Positions 26,063 through 35,265 of a stretch of 39,781 nt of DNA are shown here, one piece after another. The stretch comes from Rhodospirillaceae bacterium. GTDB lineage: Bacteria > Pseudomonadota > Alphaproteobacteria > SMXQ01. Each line of letters starts with the position of its first letter. The first letter of the stretch is position 1. Below the pieces are notes generated by a model. The model searched no databases and had not been told where the DNA came from. It saw only the letters and a program-made list of their open reading frames with translations. Position numbers and translations under genes: made by a program. The stretch covers positions 1 through 39,781 of the forward strand of contig CANJIM010000026.1 of the NCBI GenBank assembly GCA_947474495.1. Direction: 5' to 3'.

Positions 26063-27062
26063 GCTGTCATTGGCTGGGCGCCTCGCGATGGCTGTTGCGC
26101 TGATGGGATCGCTTGCCGGCTGCGGCGATCCACCGTCGCCGTTCCAGCATCAGACGCCGTTCAGCAACCCGCTGTTGCGGCCGGGCTTGCGCGGCGGCGT
26201 GATCGTCGCGCCGGTGACGACACCCAATCATGACGAGGTTCCCGGCGACGTCATCACCGATGCCGTCGTGCTCGCCCTGCGCGACGCCGAAATCCCGGCG
26301 ATGACCCAGGCCGAGGCGGCGCCGATCGCCAGCACGGCGCGCCCCGCCGCGCCGCCGACCTCGACCACGCCCGCGCTGCCGGCCCGCGCGGCGCGAACGC
26401 CGATCCGGCCGACGTTGCGCGGCGAACTCGGACAAGCGGCGCCGAACGGCCCCCTGCGCCTGACTTGGCGGCTGGTCGCCACCGACGGCCATGAGATCAC
26501 CCGCTTCATCAGCGAGCCGCGCGCTTCAGCTGCGGATTGGCAAAGCCTGTCGCCGGCTCTGCGCGCCGCCATTGCCGGCGATGTCGTGCGCGGCGTCGAA
26601 CGCTATCTCGACGAGGCCGAAGGACTGCCGCCCGACATCAAAGCGCTTCCCAAGGTCACCATTGCCGGCGTCGATGGCGTCGCCGGTGCGGGGCCGCAGG
26701 CCATGGCGCGCGCGCTCGAATATCATCTCAAGCAAGCCGGCCTCACCGTCGGCGATTCCCTGGCCGACGACGGCGCCATCGTCATGGGCGCCATCGAGAT
26801 CAAGCCGGGACCCATGCGGGGCGGCCAGCAGCTCGACAATCTTAAAGTCTCCTGGACGGTACTGCGGCCCGACGGCCGCGAGCTCGGCGTCATTTCCCAA
26901 GCCAACGACGTGCCGCGAAGCGCCCTGCAGGGCGCCTTGGGCGATCTCGCCTTCCTGATCGCCGAAGCGGCAACGCCGGGGATCATCGACCTTTTGGAAC
27001 AGTCGGTCATGGCCGATGCCGATGCCGCGGCGAAAAGCGGAAAGCCGGTGACGCCGCCATAA
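26049..27062 (+). CDS. Lipoprotein of unknown function
   Basis: A 337-residue protein with a lipoprotein signal: basic start, hydrophobic core, and lipobox LAGC with Cys25 followed by GDPPS. With Gly and not Asp at +2 it is predicted to go to the outer membrane. Residues about 85-125 are a low-complexity Ala/Pro/Thr/Arg linker. The second part is folded-looking, with a predicted alpha/beta pattern, including LRLTWRLVATDGHEITRF and VSWTVLRPDGRELGVISQ, which look like repeated beta-strand pairs. I recognise no named family. The start is GTG at 26049; ATG at 26088 would leave only a very short signal. GTCATTGGCT occurs twice around the start (26051 and 26066). It follows pgeF and precedes prs. 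Confidence 0.75.
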   Translation: MSLAKLSLAGRLAMAVALMGSLAGCGDPPSPFQHQTPFSNPLLRPGLRGGVIVAPVTTPNHDEVPGDVITDAVVLALRDAEIPAMTQAEAAPIASTARPAAPPTSTTPALPARAARTPIRPTLRGELGQAAPNGPLRLTWRLVATDGHEITRFISEPRASAADWQSLSPALRAAIAGDVVRGVERYLDEAEGLPPDIKALPKVTIAGVDGVAGAGPQAMARALEYHLKQAGLTVGDSLADDGAIVMGAIEIKPGPMRGGQQLDNLKVSWTVLRPDGRELGVISQANDVPRSALQGALGDLAFLIAEAATPGIIDLLEQSVMADADAAAKSGKPVTPP

Positions 27063-27156
27063 GCCTGCAGATGCGGCGTTTTAACCCTGTTTTCGCGTCA
27101 CCCTGCGACCCGCTTGCAACAGGCGACAAGCTTTCATCCCGCGCGGCATGGGAGCG

Positions 27157-27185
27157 TTTACACATTCCTGTCACGTTGATAAAGT
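27157..27185 (+). promoter_or_regulatory. Sigma-70 promoter for prs
   Basis: TTTACA (27157-27162), a 17-base spacer and TAAAGT (27180-27185), about 46 bases before the prs start. Position and spacing are near-ideal. Confidence 0.65.
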
Positions 27186-27231
27186 CCGCGCGCGCCGGGC
27201 TCCCGGCGCTCCATCTGCAAGGGGCACGTCC

Positions 27232-28167
27232 ATGAAGGTACTCAGCGGCAACAGCAATCGGCCGCTCGCGGAAGCTATCGCCGCCTGCCTCAACTTGCCG
27301 CTGACCAAAGCCGTGATCCGCCGCTTCTCCGATCTCGAAGTGTTCGTGGAAATTCAGGAGAACGTGCGCGGCGAGGATGTTTTCGTCGTCCAGCCGACCT
27401 CCTTCCCGGCGAACGACAATCTGATGGAATTGCTCGTCACGCTCGACGCGTTGAAGCGCGGATCGGCCCGCCGCATCACCGCCGTGCTGCCCTACTTCGG
27501 CTATGCCCGCCAAGACCGCAAGACCAGCCCGCGCTCGCCGATCTCCGCCAAGCTGGTCGCCAACCTGATCACCACTGCCGGCGCCGACCGCGTGCTGACC
27601 ATCGATCTGCACGCCGGCCAGATTCAGGGCTTCTTCGACATTCCCGTCGACAATCTCTACGCCCAGCCGGTGCTGATCGACGACATCCGCGCCAAATACA
27701 AGACCACTCAGGATTTGATGATCGTGTCGCCCGACGTCGGCGGCGTGGTGCGCGCCCGCGCCATGGCCAGCCGGCTCGACGCCGACCTCGCCATCATCGA
27801 CAAGCGCCGCGAGCGCGCCGGCGTCTCCGAAGTCATGAACATCATCGGCGACGTCTCCGGCCGCCACTGCATCCTGGTCGACGACATCGTCGATTCCGCC
27901 GGCACCCTGTGCAACGCCGCCGTCGCCTTGACCAAGGCCGGCGCCAAGAGCGTCGCCGCCTATGTCAGCCACGGCGTGCTGTCGGGCGACGCGGTGGCCC
28001 GCGTGGCGGCCTCGCCGCTGCAGCGCCTGGTGGTCACCGACAGCATCATGGCGACCCAGGCGGTGCGGGTTTCCGACCGGGTCGACCAGTTGACCGTCGC
28101 CCCGCTGCTCGCCGAAGCCATGAAGCGGATCAGCGAGGAAAGCTCGGTTTCCAGCCTATTTGATTGA
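27232..28167 (+). CDS. prs: Ribose-phosphate pyrophosphokinase
   Basis: A 311-residue PRPP synthase that makes 5-phosphoribosyl 1-diphosphate from ribose 5-phosphate and ATP for nucleotides, His, Trp and NAD. Key segments are the N-terminal [55 protein letters not shown] (125-135) with the metal-binding His, KRRERAG (191-197, flexible loop), and the PRPP-binding [13 protein letters not shown]. The ATG at 27232 is used: AAGGGG lies 9 bases upstream, and earlier in-frame codons span the promoter. It begins the common proteobacterial order prs, rplY, pth, ychF. Confidence 0.97.
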   Translation: MKVLSGNSNRPLAEAIAACLNLPLTKAVIRRFSDLEVFVEIQENVRGEDVFVVQPTSFPANDNLMELLVTLDALKRGSARRITAVLPYFGYARQDRKTSPRSPISAKLVANLITTAGADRVLTIDLHAGQIQGFFDIPVDNLYAQPVLIDDIRAKYKTTQDLMIVSPDVGGVVRARAMASRLDADLAIIDKRRERAGVSEVMNIIGDVSGRHCILVDDIVDSAGTLCNAAVALTKAGAKSVAAYVSHGVLSGDAVARVAASPLQRLVVTDSIMATQAVRVSDRVDQLTVAPLLAEAMKRISEESSVSSLFD

Positions 28168-28267
28168 TTTAAATAGACTTTTCGGGATTTCGCCGATTCC
28201 GGCCGTTTCCCGGCTGGCCGGTTGATCTCCCACCCGGAAACCCTTACATTCCGCCGTTCCCAAAACC

Positions 28268-28296
28268 GCGCCGGCACCCCTGGAGGCCGGCGCTTT
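28268..28296 (+). promoter_or_regulatory. Hairpin in the prs-rplY intergenic region
   Basis: GCGCCGGC (28268-28275) pairs with GCCGGCGC (28286-28293) over a 10-base loop and is followed by TTT. It lies 55 bases before rplY. It may be a weak terminator after prs or an attenuator in the rplY leader; the T-run is short. Confidence 0.4.
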
Positions 28297-28347
28297 ACAT
28301 TGCGCGCAGCGCCTCTGACAGCCTGCCCGCATGATAGGAGAGTATCT

Positions 28348-29052
28348 ATGGCTGATATCGTCAGTCTTCCCGCCAGCGCGCGGGAGCGGAGCGGAAAGGG
28401 GGCCGCCCGTGCCACGCGTCGTGCCGGACATATTCCGGCCGTCGTATACGGCAATAAAGAGTCCCCCACTCTGATCTCGGTCGAGCCGAAGCTGCTCAAG
28501 CAGCAGCTCAGCCGTTCGGGCTTCTTCACCCGCCTGGTCGACATCGACCTCGACGGCAAGAAGCACCGCGTGCTGCCGCGCGACGTGCAGTACCACCCGG
28601 TGAGCGATCAGCCGATCCATGTCGACTTCATGCGCGTGGCCGCCAACGCCACCGTGACCGTCGCCGTGCCGGTGCAGTTCATCAACGAGACGCAGTCGCC
28701 CGGCCTCAAGAAGGGCGGCGTGCTGAACATCGTCCGTCACGAAGTCGACATGGTCTGCCCGGTGGCCGCGATTCCGCAGCACATCACCGTCGATCTGGCC
28801 GGCCGCGACATCGGCGACTCGATCCACATCAGCATGGTCAGCCTGCCCGACGGCGTTCGTCCGGTCATCGCCGACCGCGACTTCACCATCGCCACGGTGG
28901 CCGCTCCGACCGTTCAGACGGAAGAAGAGACCCGTCCGACTGCCGCAGCGGAAGCCGCGCCGGTCGAGCGCAAGGCCGTGCCGGCCGCGCCTGGTGGCGC
29001 TGCCGCGCCGAAAGCGGCGGCTCCTGCCGCCAAGGCTCCGGCGAAGAAGTAA
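28348..29052 (+). CDS. rplY: Large-subunit ribosomal protein bL25 (general stress Ctc form)
   Basis: A 234-residue bL25 of the long Ctc type. The N-terminal 5S-rRNA-binding domain runs to about residue 95 (RSGKGAARATRRAGHIPAVVYG, and RVLPRDVQYHPVSDQPIHVDF). The C-terminal beta domain runs to about 190 (PGLKKGGVLNIVRHEVDM, and DLAGRDIGDSIHIS). The last 40 residues are Ala/Pro/Lys-rich and probably disordered, a tail seen in many alphaproteobacterial homologues. The ATG at 28348 has TAGGAGAG upstream; the longer upstream frame is discarded. pth follows after 42 bases. Confidence 0.95.
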   Translation: MADIVSLPASARERSGKGAARATRRAGHIPAVVYGNKESPTLISVEPKLLKQQLSRSGFFTRLVDIDLDGKKHRVLPRDVQYHPVSDQPIHVDFMRVAANATVTVAVPVQFINETQSPGLKKGGVLNIVRHEVDMVCPVAAIPQHITVDLAGRDIGDSIHISMVSLPDGVRPVIADRDFTIATVAAPTVQTEEETRPTAAAEAAPVERKAVPAAPGGAAAPKAAAPAAKAPAKK

Positions 29053-29094
29053 TCGGCCTGCGGCCCCCGTGCCGACGGCCTATTGGGAGGCGAT

Positions 29095-29703
29095 ATGCTC
29101 CTTCTGGTGGGCCTCGGCAATCCGGGGCCGGAACATGCCGGACAACGGCACAATGTCGGTTTCATGGCGGCGGACGCAATCGTCCGCCGCCATGGCTTTT
29201 CTCCCTGGCGCAAGAAATTCCAAGGCGACGTCGCCGAAGGCACGATCGGCGGCATGAAGGTCGTCGCGCTCAAGCCGGCCACCTACATGAACCTCTCCGG
29301 TCAATCGGCGGCGGCGGCAGCGCAGTTCTACAAGATCGACTTGGCCGACGTGATCGCCATCCATGACGAACTCGACCTCAAGTTCGGCAAGCTGCGCGTC
29401 AAGCGCGGCGGGGGAGCTGCCGGCCACAATGGCCTGCGCAGCCTCGATCAGCATCTCGGCCAGGACTACCGGCGCTTGCGGATGGGCATCGACCATCCCG
29501 GCGAGAAACATCTGGTGACGAACTACGTGCTCGGCAATTTCGCCAAGGCCGAGCGCGCCTTCGTCGAGACCTGGTGCGACGCCATCGCCGACGCCCTGCC
29601 GATCCTCGTCAAAGGCGACGAGGCCGGCTTCATGAACAAAGTCCACCTGCTCGCGCCCGCGCCGGAAGATCCTGCGCCCCGCGCGGCGCTGAAGAAAGAG
29701 TAA
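29095..29703 (+). CDS. pth: Peptidyl-tRNA hydrolase
   Basis: A 202-residue Pth that releases tRNA from stalled peptidyl-tRNA. Blocks seen are [18 protein letters not shown] with the catalytic His19, [11 protein letters not shown] with the conserved Asn, [26 protein letters not shown], and [10 protein letters not shown]. The ATG at 29095 lies after GGGAGG; a TTG at 29083 is inside that ribosome binding site and is rejected. The C-terminus carries a short Pro/Ala/Lys tail beyond the fold. ychF starts 4 bases after the stop, so the pair is coupled. Confidence 0.96.
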   Translation: MLLLVGLGNPGPEHAGQRHNVGFMAADAIVRRHGFSPWRKKFQGDVAEGTIGGMKVVALKPATYMNLSGQSAAAAAQFYKIDLADVIAIHDELDLKFGKLRVKRGGGAAGHNGLRSLDQHLGQDYRRLRMGIDHPGEKHLVTNYVLGNFAKAERAFVETWCDAIADALPILVKGDEAGFMNKVHLLAPAPEDPAPRAALKKE

Positions 29704-29707
29704 GGCT

Positions 29708-30805
29708 ATGGGTTTCAATTGCGGCATCGTCGGCCTGCCCAACGTCGGCAAGTCCACGCTCTTCAACGCACTGACGGCGACCGCCGCCGCCCAAGCGGCG
29801 AACTATCCGTTCTGCACCATCGAGCCGAACGTCGGCCGCGTCGGCGTACCCGACCCGCGCCTCGACAAGCTGGCCGAGATCGGCAAGTCGGCCAAGATCA
29901 TCCCGACGCAGCTCGAGTTCGTCGATATCGCCGGCCTGGTGCGCGGCGCCAGCAAGGGCGAAGGCCTCGGTAACAAATTCCTGTCGCACATCCGCGAAGT
30001 CGACGCGATCGTCCATGTGCTGCGCTGCTTCGAAGACGACGACATCACCCATGTCGAAGGCCGCATCGATCCCATCGCCGACGCCGAGACGGTCGAGACC
30101 GAATTGATGCTCGCCGACATGGAGAGCCTGGAAAAGCGCGTCGACAACCTGACCAAGAAGGCCAAAACCGGCGACAAGGAGGCCAAGACGCTGCTGCCCG
30201 TCGTCGAGAAGGCGCTTGGCGTGCTGCGCGACGGCAAGCCGGCGCGCACCGCCGTCCTCACGCCCGACGAAGTGCCGACCTTCAAGCTGCTGCAGCTGCT
30301 GACCGGCAAGCCGGTGCTCTATGCCTGCAACGTCGATGAAGCCTCCGCCGCGACCGGCAATGCCTTCAGCGCCAAGGTCGACGAGATGGCCAAGCGCACC
30401 GGGGCGCGCAGCGTCGTCATCTCCGCCGCCATCGAAGCGGAAGTCGTCACGCTGGAGGCCGCCGAGCGCCAGGAATTCCTCGCCGGCCTCGGCCTTGAAG
30501 AGACCGGCCTCAACCGCGTCATCCGCGCCGGCTACGAGCTGCTCGGCTTGATCACCTATTTCACCGTCGGCCCCAAGGAAGCGCGCGCCTGGACGATCCT
30601 GAAGGGCACCAAGGCGCCGCAGGCCGCCGCCGTGATCCATAACGACTTCGAGCGCGGCTTCATCGCCGCCGAAGTGATCGCTTATGCGGACTTCGTCGCG
30701 CTGGGCGGCGAACAGGGCGCCAAGGAAGCCGGCAAGGCGCGCATCGAAGGCAAGGAATATGTCTTCGCCGACGGCGACGTCGTCCACTTCCGCTTCAACG
30801 TGTAG
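29708..30805 (+). CDS. ychF: Redox-regulated ribosome-binding ATPase YchF
   Basis: A 365-residue OBG-family P-loop ATPase. The P-loop is GLPNVGKST (9-17), with [12 protein letters not shown] and [20 protein letters not shown] as the switch and G3 region. In place of NKxD it has CNVDE, the change that gives YchF ATP over GTP preference. A coiled-coil insert (about 130-170) and a C-terminal TGS domain ([17 protein letters not shown]) complete the protein. YchF binds ribosomes and modulates stress responses, including catalase inhibition in E. coli. Pairing with pth is conserved across bacteria. Confidence 0.97.
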   Translation: MGFNCGIVGLPNVGKSTLFNALTATAAAQAANYPFCTIEPNVGRVGVPDPRLDKLAEIGKSAKIIPTQLEFVDIAGLVRGASKGEGLGNKFLSHIREVDAIVHVLRCFEDDDITHVEGRIDPIADAETVETELMLADMESLEKRVDNLTKKAKTGDKEAKTLLPVVEKALGVLRDGKPARTAVLTPDEVPTFKLLQLLTGKPVLYACNVDEASAATGNAFSAKVDEMAKRTGARSVVISAAIEAEVVTLEAAERQEFLAGLGLEETGLNRVIRAGYELLGLITYFTVGPKEARAWTILKGTKAPQAAAVIHNDFERGFIAAEVIAYADFVALGGEQGAKEAGKARIEGKEYVFADGDVVHFRFNV

Positions 30806-30829
30806 CGCGTCGGCCGGAGGATCAGCGCT

Positions 30830-31918
30830 TTGCAACTCGCGCAGCTCGCGACCGGCCGGGACAACAACTACAACCTGATCCGCATGCTGGCGGCCTTCGC
30901 CGTGCTGGTGAGCCACAGCTTCGCGCTCGCCACCGGCCGGCCCGATACGCAGCCGCTCCAGGCTGCGCTCGGCATGGATCTCGGCAACATGGCGGTCGAC
31001 GCCTTCTTCATCACCAGCGGCTTTCTGGTGACCGGGAGTTTGCTGGCGCGGCAGAGCGCGCTCGACTTTCTCGTCGCGCGAATCCTGCGCATCTATCCGG
31101 CGCTGATCGTCGTGGTGCTGCTCAGCGTGTTCGGCCTCGGCGCCGTCCTGACGACGCTGCCGCTCGCCGACTATTTCGCCGATCCGCTGACCTATCGCTA
31201 CTTGTGGAAATGCGCGACGCTGATCTGGGGCGTCGCCTACAACTTGCCCGGCGTCTTCGACAGCAATCCCTACAAGGGCGCCGTCAACGGCTCCCTATGG
31301 ACGATGCCGTTCGAGATTCGCATGTACGCCTTTCTCGTCATCGCCTGGGCGCTGCTGCTGCTCACCCGCGCGCGCCAAGCACCGCTGTTCCGCGTCGCCG
31401 TCGTGGCGGCCTGCGGCATCTCCGGCCTGTTGCTGTTGCGCCAGCATTTCGTCACCGGCGCCGAGAGCAAGGGCCTGCATCTGTTTTTCATGTTCTTCAC
31501 CGGCGCCGCCTTCCATCTGGAGAAGGCGCGCATCCGCCTGCATCACGCCGGTTTCGCCGGCGCGTTGGCCGCCCTCGTCATCGCCGCCGTGATCGACCGC
31601 GATCTGTTCTTCATTGCCTACCTGCTGACGGCGGCCTACCTGCTGTTCTATCTCGCCTATGTGCCGGGCGGGGCGTTGCGTGGCTACAACCGCGCCGGCG
31701 ATTACTCTTATGGCTTTTACATCTATGCCTTCCCGGTGCAGCAGACACTCATCGCGCTGTATCCCGGCATTTCCGTCGCCGCCTTGGTGCTGAGCGCCGG
31801 CGCCATTACGCTCGGCTGCGCCATGCTCTCCTGGCATCTCGTCGAGCGCCACGCGCTGGCCGTGAAAGACCGCAGTGCCGCCGCGATCCGCCGCGCTTTG
31901 CAGCTGCTGCCGCGCTAA
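30830..31918 (+). CDS. Acyltransferase-3 family membrane protein (OafA-like)
   Basis: A 362-residue polytopic membrane protein with about ten helices of the acyltransferase-3 family. The N-terminal motif is DNNYNLIRMLAAFAVLVSHS, whose His is the proposed catalytic residue. FFITSGFLVTGSLLAR, ILRIYPALIVVVLLSV and GSLWTMPFEIRMY follow. Such enzymes put acetyl or other acyl groups on LPS O-antigen, capsule, exopolysaccharide or lipids; the acceptor is unknown. A TTG start at 30830, 9 bases after GGAGG, is needed because the family motif begins only a few residues later. It follows ychF by 24 bases but is not a usual partner, so it may be an insertion at the operon end. Confidence 0.88.
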   Translation: MQLAQLATGRDNNYNLIRMLAAFAVLVSHSFALATGRPDTQPLQAALGMDLGNMAVDAFFITSGFLVTGSLLARQSALDFLVARILRIYPALIVVVLLSVFGLGAVLTTLPLADYFADPLTYRYLWKCATLIWGVAYNLPGVFDSNPYKGAVNGSLWTMPFEIRMYAFLVIAWALLLLTRARQAPLFRVAVVAACGISGLLLLRQHFVTGAESKGLHLFFMFFTGAAFHLEKARIRLHHAGFAGALAALVIAAVIDRDLFFIAYLLTAAYLLFYLAYVPGGALRGYNRAGDYSYGFYIYAFPVQQTLIALYPGISVAALVLSAGAITLGCAMLSWHLVERHALAVKDRSAAAIRRALQLLPR

Positions 31919-32002
31919 CCGCGCCTCATTTTCATTTCGCCTCGTTTCATTTTCCCGAGCATTTTGCCCGGCTGGACGCCTTTGGGCGGACATTGCATCT
32001 CT

Positions 32003-32019
32003 GGACGGCTTCGCCGTCC
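32003..32019. terminator. Hairpin between acyltransferase and binding-protein genes
   Basis: A perfect 7-bp stem, GGACGGC/GCCGTCC, with loop TTC lies 85 bases after the acyltransferase stop. No U-tract follows. It is the only clear structure in the 211-base gap and may mark the 3' end of the upstream transcript. Confidence 0.35.
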
Positions 32020-32129
32020 GGGGCCTATCCTTTCCCCGATTCAAAAAAACGCGGCCCGCAGTGCCGCCAATAAACGCCTACAGGGAACATGAGTCGTCAC
32101 TTCATAAAAAAGACGATCTGGGAGGAAAC

Positions 32130-33173
32130 ATGCTGTCCGTATTCAAAGGGGGACCGCGCGCGGTCTTAGTCGCATCCGCTTTTTCAGTCGTCGCCTTCGC
32201 CGCGCATGAGGCAAGCGCGCAAAGCGCCGAGGCCTTTTACAAAAGCCGCAACACCATCGACATGATGGTCGGCACCAATCCGGGCGGTGGCTACGATCTC
32301 TATGGCCGCCTGGTCGCGCGCTACATGGGCGACTATCTGCCCGGCAAACCGACCATGGTGGTCAAGAATATGCCGGGCGCCGGCCATCTCAAGATGGTCA
32401 ATTGGATGTACAACGCCGCGCCCAAGGACGGCAGCGTGGTCGGCGGCGCGCCGCAAGCGCTCGCCATCGAGCAGGCGCTCGAATCCGAAGGCATCCAGTA
32501 CGACGCCGCCAAGTTCATCTACATCGGCCGCGCCGCGCCGGTCGTCGAGGTGACCTACACCTGGCATACCTCGCCGGCCAAGACGCTGGAGGACGCGCGC
32601 AAGCGCGAGACGATCATGGGCGGCTCGGGCCCGACCTCGCCGACGGTGTTCTATCTCAAGCTGCTGAACAACCTCGCCGGCACCAACTTCAAGATCATCG
32701 CCAGCTACTCCGGCACCGCCGAAGTACAGCTCGGCATCGAGCGCGGCGAGATCGAGGGCGGCAGCAAGGCTTGGGAATCGATGAAGGTCGATAACGCCGA
32801 CTGGCTGCGCGACAAGAAGGTCAACATCCTGCTGCAATATGCCACCGAGCCGGCGCCGGATCTGCCGGGCGTGCCGCTGTTCTCCGATCTCGGCAAGACG
32901 CCGGAGGACAAGGCGGCGCTCAAGCTCTACGCCTTCGGCAACGAGTTGGGACGCGCCTTCATGACGACGCCCGGTGTGCCGGCCGACCGCGTCGCCCTGC
33001 TGCGCAAGGCCTTCATGGACGCCATGACCTCGCCGCAGATGAAGGCCGAGGCGGAAAAGACCAAGGTCGCCCTTGGCCCGATGGACGGCGCCAAGGTCGC
33101 CGACCTGATCAACCAGACGCTGGATACGCCGAAGGCCGTGTTGGAGAAGGCGCGCGCCAATCGCGGCTACTGA
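32130..33173 (+). CDS. Tripartite tricarboxylate transporter-type substrate-binding protein (TctC/Bug family)
   Basis: A 347-residue exported binding protein. The signal peptide is residues 1-30, cleaved at ASA-QS. The mature part has the Bug-family ligand loop GTNPGGGYDLYGRLVARYM and the matching region AGHLKMVNWMYNAAPKDGS. Pyrroline-like alternation of helices and strands continues to KARANRGY. Such proteins bind small carboxylates for TctAB transporters or for signalling. No tctA or tctB is adjacent, so it is an orphan. GGAGG lies 5 bases before the ATG at 32130; the longer upstream frame has no signal peptide and is discarded. It converges on the E1 operon, which suggests a shared substrate, a carboxylic or 2-oxo acid; that is inference. 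Confidence 0.9.
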   Translation: MLSVFKGGPRAVLVASAFSVVAFAAHEASAQSAEAFYKSRNTIDMMVGTNPGGGYDLYGRLVARYMGDYLPGKPTMVVKNMPGAGHLKMVNWMYNAAPKDGSVVGGAPQALAIEQALESEGIQYDAAKFIYIGRAAPVVEVTYTWHTSPAKTLEDARKRETIMGGSGPTSPTVFYLKLLNNLAGTNFKIIASYSGTAEVQLGIERGEIEGGSKAWESMKVDNADWLRDKKVNILLQYATEPAPDLPGVPLFSDLGKTPEDKAALKLYAFGNELGRAFMTTPGVPADRVALLRKAFMDAMTSPQMKAEAEKTKVALGPMDGAKVADLINQTLDTPKAVLEKARANRGY

Positions 33174-33193
33174 TCGCCGGCCGTCAAAAACAT

Positions 33194-33227
33194 AGGGCCG
33201 GCGGATCGCTCCGTCGGCCCTTTGTTT
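33194..33227. terminator. Bidirectional rho-independent terminator
   Basis: GGGCCGGCGGA (33195-33205) pairs with TCCGTCGGCCC (33210-33220), including one G-T pair, over the loop TCGC. The right side runs into TTTGTTTT and the left side has AAAAA, so it can stop both the binding-protein gene and the convergent E1 operon. Confidence 0.85.
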
Positions 33228-33241
33228 TGCCGGGACGTTTG

Positions 33242-34222
33242 TTACTTTTTCAGCAGCTTGCGCACCGCATCGACCAGCTTGGCCGCATCGGGCGTGCAAA
33301 AGGCTTCGAGCGAAGGGCTGTAGGGCATCGGCACATGCGGGCGACCGACGCGGATGATCGGCCCCTTCAGCGCCTCGAAGGCCTGTTCCGCCACAATCGC
33401 GGCGATCTCGGACGCCACCGAACAGACCAGGCTGGCCTCCTCGAGGATCACCAGGCGGCCGGTCTTCTTGACCGAGTCGATGACGACCTTGGCATCGAAC
33501 GGCACGACGGTCCGCGGATCGACCACTTCGGCGTCGATGCCGAGCGCCTTCAATTGATCGGCGGCCTTGAGCGCCTCCAGCACCATCAACGACATGGCGA
33601 CGATGGTGACGTCCTTGCCGGCGCGCTTGACCTCACCCTTGGCGAACGGGATCGCGTAATCCCCGTCGGGCACCTCGCCCTTGGTGGCAAGCAGTTTGGT
33701 GTGGGTGATGAAGAGCGTCGGATTGTCGCTCCGGATCGCCGTGCGCATCAGGCCCTTGGCATCCGCCGGGGTCGCCGGCAGAACCACTTCGAGGCCGGGG
33801 CAGTTGGCGTACATCGATTGCGGGCTCTGGCTGTGCTGCGCGCCGCCGATGCCGCGAATGCCGTGGAACATGTGATAGACCAGCGGCACCTTGAGCTGGC
33901 CGCCCGACATGTAGCGGGCGTTGCCGGCTTCATTGACGATCTGGTTGTGCGCCTCGAACGCGAAGCTCGACGTGCCGAAATTGATGAAGGGCCTGAGGCC
34001 CGCCGTCGCCGAACCGACGCCGACGGAGGCGAGCACATTCTCCGAGACCGGTGGGTCCAACAAGCGCGTCGTATATTTGGCGATGAAGGCCTTTTCGTCG
34101 GCCGGCGGCAGGCCGCGACCCAGCACGAAACTGCTGGCGCCGAACACCGAGATGGTCGGGTCCTGCTCCATGCTGATCGAGAGCGCGTCGAACATCGCCT
34201 GGGCGAAGGTTTTTTCCGTCAT
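33242..34222 (-). CDS. Thiamine-diphosphate dehydrogenase E1, beta subunit (pair 1, variant)
   Basis: A 326-residue transketolase-like beta subunit. It keeps the catalytic Glu61 in DPPVSE, which activates the cofactor, and His130 in AQHSQSPQ. The usual GEDV motif after the first strand is replaced by GAS (28-30). The middle has YMSGGQLKVPLVYHMFHG and DPRTVVPFD. It partners the alpha gene 15 bases upstream (34238-35239). Both are most like pair 3 of this window and less like pair 2. Family function is oxidative decarboxylation of a 2-oxo acid with transfer to a lipoyl E2; no E2 is nearby. AAGGACG precedes the ATG. Confidence 0.88.
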   Translation of the reverse strand: MTEKTFAQAMFDALSISMEQDPTISVFGASSFVLGRGLPPADEKAFIAKYTTRLLDPPVSENVLASVGVGSATAGLRPFINFGTSSFAFEAHNQIVNEAGNARYMSGGQLKVPLVYHMFHGIRGIGGAQHSQSPQSMYANCPGLEVVLPATPADAKGLMRTAIRSDNPTLFITHTKLLATKGEVPDGDYAIPFAKGEVKRAGKDVTIVAMSLMVLEALKAADQLKALGIDAEVVDPRTVVPFDAKVVIDSVKKTGRLVILEEASLVCSVASEIAAIVAEQAFEALKGPIIRVGRPHVPMPYSPSLEAFCTPDAAKLVDAVRKLLKK

Positions 34223-34237
34223 GGCTGCGTCCTTCGA

Positions 34238-35239
34238 TCAGGCGAAGGCGCCGAGGATGGCGCCTTCCGCTTGGGGGAACGGGCTGGCTTCGGCGAAATC
34301 GCGCGCCTTGGCCATCTTCGCCTGCACCTTCTTATCGAGCGCTTCGATGTCCGCTTGGGCCGCGGCCTTTTCGGCCAGCAGCTTGCGGACATAGCGCAGG
34401 ATCGGCTCCTGGCGGATCCAGTCGGCATGGGGGCCGGTAATCTTGCCGGTATCCCACGCCATCGAAATATCGGTCTCGCCGGTGGTGAATTCCGGCTTGT
34501 GCTGGTGCGAGCCGGGCCAGGCTTCGATCTGCGATTCGATGAAGACCGGCACTTGGTCCTTGCGAATGCGCGCCAAGGCCTCGCCGACTGCGGCATGGAC
34601 CGCTTCGACATCGCCGCCGTCCACCGTCATGGTGTGAATCTTCAGCGCTTTGGGAATGTCGAGCAAACGGTCTGCCGCCAGCATCGATGTCTCGCGCCGG
34701 CCCGGCTTCTCGTTGTTCTCGCACATGAAGAGAATCGGCAGGCTGTATTGCGAGGCGAAGTTGAAGGCCTCGTAGCTGATCCCTTCATCCAAAACGCCGT
34801 CGCCGAACAGGGCGACCGAGACGTTGCCTTGGCCGAGCTGCTTGCAAGCGAATCCGCCGCCGGTGGCGAGCCCGATGGAGCCGCCGACCATGGCCGAGGT
34901 CGATTGGAAGCCGACCGAGGTGTCGGTCATATGCCAGGTGCCGCCGCGCCCGCCGCACAGGCCGCCCTCGCGGCCCATGATCTCCGCCAGGGCCCGGCCC
35001 GGATCGGCGCCACGCCCGACGATATGGCCGTGGTTGCGGTGCGTCGTATGAGCGAGATCGCCGGGCTTCAGCTGCGCCATGACGGCGGCGCCGGTGCCCT
35101 CGTGGCCGATATAGAGATGGTTGCGGCCGATATATTTATGCTTGGCCGCGGCATGGATCACCGCTTCCTCGAAGCGGCGCATCAGCAGCATGCGCTCAAG
35201 CAGCGAGAGGCGCGCCTCCCGGCTCACTATTTCCGGCAT
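34238..35239 (-). CDS. Thiamine-diphosphate dehydrogenase E1, alpha subunit (pair 1, variant)
   Basis: A 333-residue E1 alpha subunit. The ThDP-Mg motif is intact: GDG at 146-148, 26 residues, then NN at 175-176. The phosphate-loop region is unusual, with TTHRNHGHIVGRG and then VGFQSTSAMVGGSIGLATG where AcoA/PdhA have an NGIVGGxxPLAxG type loop. This form is shared with the alpha of pair 3. GGAWHM-like context reads GGTWHM. The gene follows beta 2 by 26 bases in the minus-strand operon and has GGGAGG before the ATG. The substrate is unknown; pyruvate, acetoin or another 2-oxo compound are all possible. Confidence 0.9.
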   Translation of the reverse strand: MPEIVSREARLSLLERMLLMRRFEEAVIHAAAKHKYIGRNHLYIGHEGTGAAVMAQLKPGDLAHTTHRNHGHIVGRGADPGRALAEIMGREGGLCGGRGGTWHMTDTSVGFQSTSAMVGGSIGLATGGGFACKQLGQGNVSVALFGDGVLDEGISYEAFNFASQYSLPILFMCENNEKPGRRETSMLAADRLLDIPKALKIHTMTVDGGDVEAVHAAVGEALARIRKDQVPVFIESQIEAWPGSHQHKPEFTTGETDISMAWDTGKITGPHADWIRQEPILRYVRKLLAEKAAAQADIEALDKKVQAKMAKARDFAEASPFPQAEGAILGAFA

Positions 35240-35265
35240 GATTCCTCCCAGGGTATTTTTTGGTA

